Assembly (NCBI GenBank): GCA_031547305.1
Contig: JAVBSC010000068.1
Span: 1-14,025, forward strand
DNA length: 14,025 bases
From: JAVBSC01 sp031547305
GTDB taxonomy: Bacteria > Desulfobacterota > Desulfovibrionia > Desulfovibrionales > Desulfovibrionaceae
Reading direction: 5' to 3'
Within the stretch, counting starts at the first letter, position 1. Every line of letters begins with the position of its first letter. The translations under genes and the position numbers were made by a program. The notes below the pieces were generated by a model that did not search any database, was not told the origin of the DNA, and saw only the letters and a list, made by a program, of their open reading frames with translations. Below, one piece after another: positions 12,101-14,025 of this stretch.

Positions 12101-13669
12101 TTATTCTTTGTTCTTCTTGCGCGCAAGGGATTTCAGCGGGGCGAGCAGTTCCGGGGCAAGCTTGCGGACCGGCAGCAGGTAGAGCGGAGCGAAGCAGAGC
12201 CCGCCGGCGGCTATGCCCAGAGCCGCGCCGCAAAGAGGATAACCGGGCAACAGGCTGGCGATGAACCTGGAGATGCAGTGGGAAACAAGTCCCCCGGGCA
12301 GGGCGAAGAGACAGGCTTTGAGGAAGATGGCGGCGGAACCGGCCAGGGCTGGGCGGCCGAAGCGTTTAAGCCAGCATCCGGCCAGAAAGAAAGTGTATAG
12401 GGCCACGCCCAGCACGCCGGCCAGGGCCACGCCGGGGGCGGCCATGACCTTGGGCAGCAGCCAGTACAGAGGCAGGCTCAGGGCTGTGGCCGCCGTGCCG
12501 GCCAGGACCGGGGTGATGGTATCCTCGTGAGCGTAAAAGCCCCGGCCGATGATTTGCTGCACGGCCCAAAAGCCCACGCCGCAGAGCATGATGGCCAGAA
12601 GCAGGCCGGATTCCGAGGCGTCCGCTCCGCTGAAGCGGCCCTGTTGGAAGATCAGGCGCATGAGCGGGGCGGCGATGGAAATCATCCAAAGGCCCAGGGG
12701 AAGGATTACAGCCAGAGAGTTGTTCAGGGCGACGCGCAGTGTGGAGTTGAAAAGTTCGTGCCGCCCCTCGGCCGCGAGCCTGGCCAGAAAGGGAAAGGAA
12801 GCCACGCCGGCGGCCTGGGCCACCACGCCCACGGGCACCAGCATGATGCGTCTGGCGTAGTTGAGCAGACTGACCGCGCCTTCTCCGACCAGGGAGCCGA
12901 AGATGCGCACGAACTGTTCGTCCAGGGCCACAATGGACTGGCCGAGCATGAGCGGCAGGGCCAGCAGGACAAAGCTCCGCAGGCCCGGATGGCGGAAGAC
13001 GGGGCTGAGTTTAAGGCCGCCATGCCGGGCCGCCAGGGCGGGTAGGATAAGGCTGCCCAGGGCCGCGCCGGCCAGCACGCCCCAGCAAAAGCCTTCCATT
13101 CCTCTGCCGGGGGCCAGGCGCATAAAAACCAGGCCCACTATAATGATCATGGCGTTATAAATGAGCGGGGTCAAGGCTGGAATGCTGAACTGCCGCCGGT
13201 AATAGAGCAGGGCGGTAAAGCAGGCGCCTGGCAAAAAACAGGCCTGGGCCGGCAGGATAATGCGCAAAAAGCCGGCCAGGCGCAGCCTGGATTCCGCATC
13301 AAAGCCGGGCGCGGCCAGATGGGCCAGCTCCGGAGCCAAAATCCAGGCCAGCAGGCAGAGGGCGCTTATGACCAGGCTCACCCAGATTAGGGCGCAGGAA
13401 AAAAAGCGCCAGCCGTCGGCCTCGTCCTCTTTGAAGTAGCGGGACATCAGGGGGATCAGGGTGATGGCGAAATACCCGCCGGCCAGCAGATAGTTGATGA
13501 AGTCAGGAATGACAAAGGCGGCGAAGTAGATGTCCGCCTCATTGCCCGCGCCGTAATAGAAGGAAATGACCTTGTCGCGGATAAGCCCCATGAAGCGGGA
13601 CAGGAAAATGCTGCCCGCCATGATCAGCGCGGCCGCGCCCATGTGCTGGATTCTGGAGAAAATCTTCAT
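12101..13669 (-). CDS. murJ: MurJ (MviN) lipid II flippase
   Basis: The product (522 residues) is a polytopic inner-membrane protein with about 14 hydrophobic helices, of the MurJ branch of the MOP exporter superfamily. It flips the peptidoglycan precursor lipid II to the periplasmic face. Family marks are MAGSIFLSRFMGLIRDKVISFYYG (17-40, given in part here as SRFMGLIRD with R25 and R31), ADIYFAAFVIPDFINYLLAGG (45-65), and the central VALDEQFVRIFGSLVGEGAVS-type loop with RRIMLVPVGVVAQAAGVASFP after it. Length is typical for the family (about 510-525). The start ATG overlaps the stop of the upstream deaminase-type gene by 4 bases, so they are co-transcribed. Nothing looks damaged. The call is firm; essentiality in this organism is inferred from the family. 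Confidence 0.93.
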   Translation of the reverse strand: MKIFSRIQHMGAAALIMAGSIFLSRFMGLIRDKVISFYYGAGNEADIYFAAFVIPDFINYLLAGGYFAITLIPLMSRYFKEDEADGWRFFSCALIWVSLVISALCLLAWILAPELAHLAAPGFDAESRLRLAGFLRIILPAQACFLPGACFTALLYYRRQFSIPALTPLIYNAMIIIVGLVFMRLAPGRGMEGFCWGVLAGAALGSLILPALAARHGGLKLSPVFRHPGLRSFVLLALPLMLGQSIVALDEQFVRIFGSLVGEGAVSLLNYARRIMLVPVGVVAQAAGVASFPFLARLAAEGRHELFNSTLRVALNNSLAVILPLGLWMISIAAPLMRLIFQQGRFSGADASESGLLLAIMLCGVGFWAVQQIIGRGFYAHEDTITPVLAGTAATALSLPLYWLLPKVMAAPGVALAGVLGVALYTFFLAGCWLKRFGRPALAGSAAIFLKACLFALPGGLVSHCISRFIASLLPGYPLCGAALGIAAGGLCFAPLYLLPVRKLAPELLAPLKSLARKKNKE

Positions 13670-14025
13670 GCGCGGCGTTTTTTCATCCAGTCATGCAGTC
13701 CTTTCAATTCACCCAGCAGGGCCGGGTAGTCCAGGCGCGTGAATTTGCCGTCCAGATAGATTACTTCACCGTCCACCATGGTCAGCATGACTTCATGCCC
13801 GCTGGACGCGTAGACCAGGCTGGAAACCGGATTATGCAGCGGCTGGAGGTTGGGGGCTTCAAGGTCCAGAGCGATCAGATCCGCCGGCCCGCCGGGTTTG
13901 AGGCGGCCGAGTTCCTGGCGGTGCAGGGCGGCGGCTCCGCCCAGAGTGGCCATGTCCAGCACTTCCTGGGCCTTGGCCGCGACCGGGGAAAGCGTGTGCA
14001 CTTTGTGCAGCAGGGCGCAGGCGTT
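13666..14025 (-). CDS. MTA/SAH deaminase-type amidohydrolase, C-terminal part (partial)
   Basis: Only the last 119 residues are in the window; the gene enters from the right edge. The fragment starts NACALLHKVHTLSPV, then has VLDMATLGGAAALHRQELGRLKPGGPADLIALDL, VYASSGHEVMLTMVDGEVIYLDGKF and a helical tail ending DWMKKRRA. These match the C-terminal end of the metal-dependent amidohydrolase group that includes 5-methylthioadenosine/S-adenosylhomocysteine deaminase and the TRZ/ATZ enzymes. CALLHKV and the MATL-GA pattern favour the MTA/SAH deaminase branch. The metal ligands are N-terminal to the fragment and cannot be checked. The stop overlaps the MurJ start by 4 bases. Related deaminases (guanine, cytosine, chlorohydrolase types) are less likely but not excluded. 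Confidence 0.8.
   Translation of the reverse strand, partial: NACALLHKVHTLSPVAAKAQEVLDMATLGGAAALHRQELGRLKPGGPADLIALDLEAPNLQPLHNPVSSLVYASSGHEVMLTMVDGEVIYLDGKFTRLDYPALLGELKGLHDWMKKRRA

Noticed and set aside
12527..13045. Plus-strand frame of 172 codons opposite murJ
   Set aside because: Antisense to conserved MurJ helices, and its Gly/Gln/His-rich product has no recognisable domain.

Overview
This window reads as chromosome of a GC-rich anaerobic bacterium, most likely a sulfate-reducing deltaproteobacterium of the Desulfovibrio/Bilophila type. That placement is inferred from the gene content: a four-subunit ferredoxin oxidoreductase, an ADP-forming acyl-CoA synthetase, an AssT-type sulfotransferase, and the style of the MurJ neighbourhood. 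No rRNA or marker gene fixes the taxonomy. No tRNA, rRNA, CRISPR array, insertion sequence or prophage gene was seen.

Layout. (1) Positions 1-665, minus strand: N-terminal part of a secreted arylsulfate sulfotransferase-like beta-propeller protein. (2) Positions 666-1302: a long AT-rich divergent intergenic region with several inverted repeats and a TTGACA promoter. (3) Positions 1303-8551, plus strand: Lrp/AsnC regulator, a 33-residue single-helix membrane protein, an SSS-family symporter, the gamma-delta-alpha-beta subunits of a 2-oxoacid:ferredoxin oxidoreductase, and a fused ADP-forming acyl-CoA synthetase. (4) Positions 8552-8800: intergenic, with a strong hairpin, a 23-bp dyad and a weak sigma-54-like element. 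(5) Positions 8801-10719, plus strand: a KdgT-family permease overlapping an LDH/MDH-superfamily dehydrogenase, closed by a terminator. (6) Positions 10774-14025, minus strand, converging on (5): a partial MTA/SAH-deaminase-type amidohydrolase, MurJ, an uncharacterised two-helix membrane protein and a stand-alone receiver-domain response regulator.

How the genes work together. Region 3 looks like a compact import-to-ATP module. The symporter and its small partner would import a monocarboxylate, a 2-oxoacid or an amino acid. The oxidoreductase would decarboxylate the 2-oxoacid to acyl-CoA with reduced ferredoxin. The acyl-CoA synthetase would turn acyl-CoA, ADP and Pi into the free acid and ATP. 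The Lrp-type protein is the probable sensor. No aminotransferase is present, so a 2-oxoacid such as pyruvate is a simple guess for the substrate, but alpha-subunit motifs do not separate pyruvate from branched-chain 2-oxoacid enzymes. Region 5 pairs uptake of a sugar-acid-like compound with an NAD-dependent 2-hydroxyacid dehydrogenase. That enzyme has Glu where malate enzymes have Arg and lactate enzymes have Gln, so its substrate is probably neither malate nor lactate.

Nothing here is a wholly new system on sequence alone. The best leads are the tiny symporter partner, the dehydrogenase with the altered specificity loop, the dyads in the lrp-like promoter, and the unknown membrane protein/receiver pair behind murJ.
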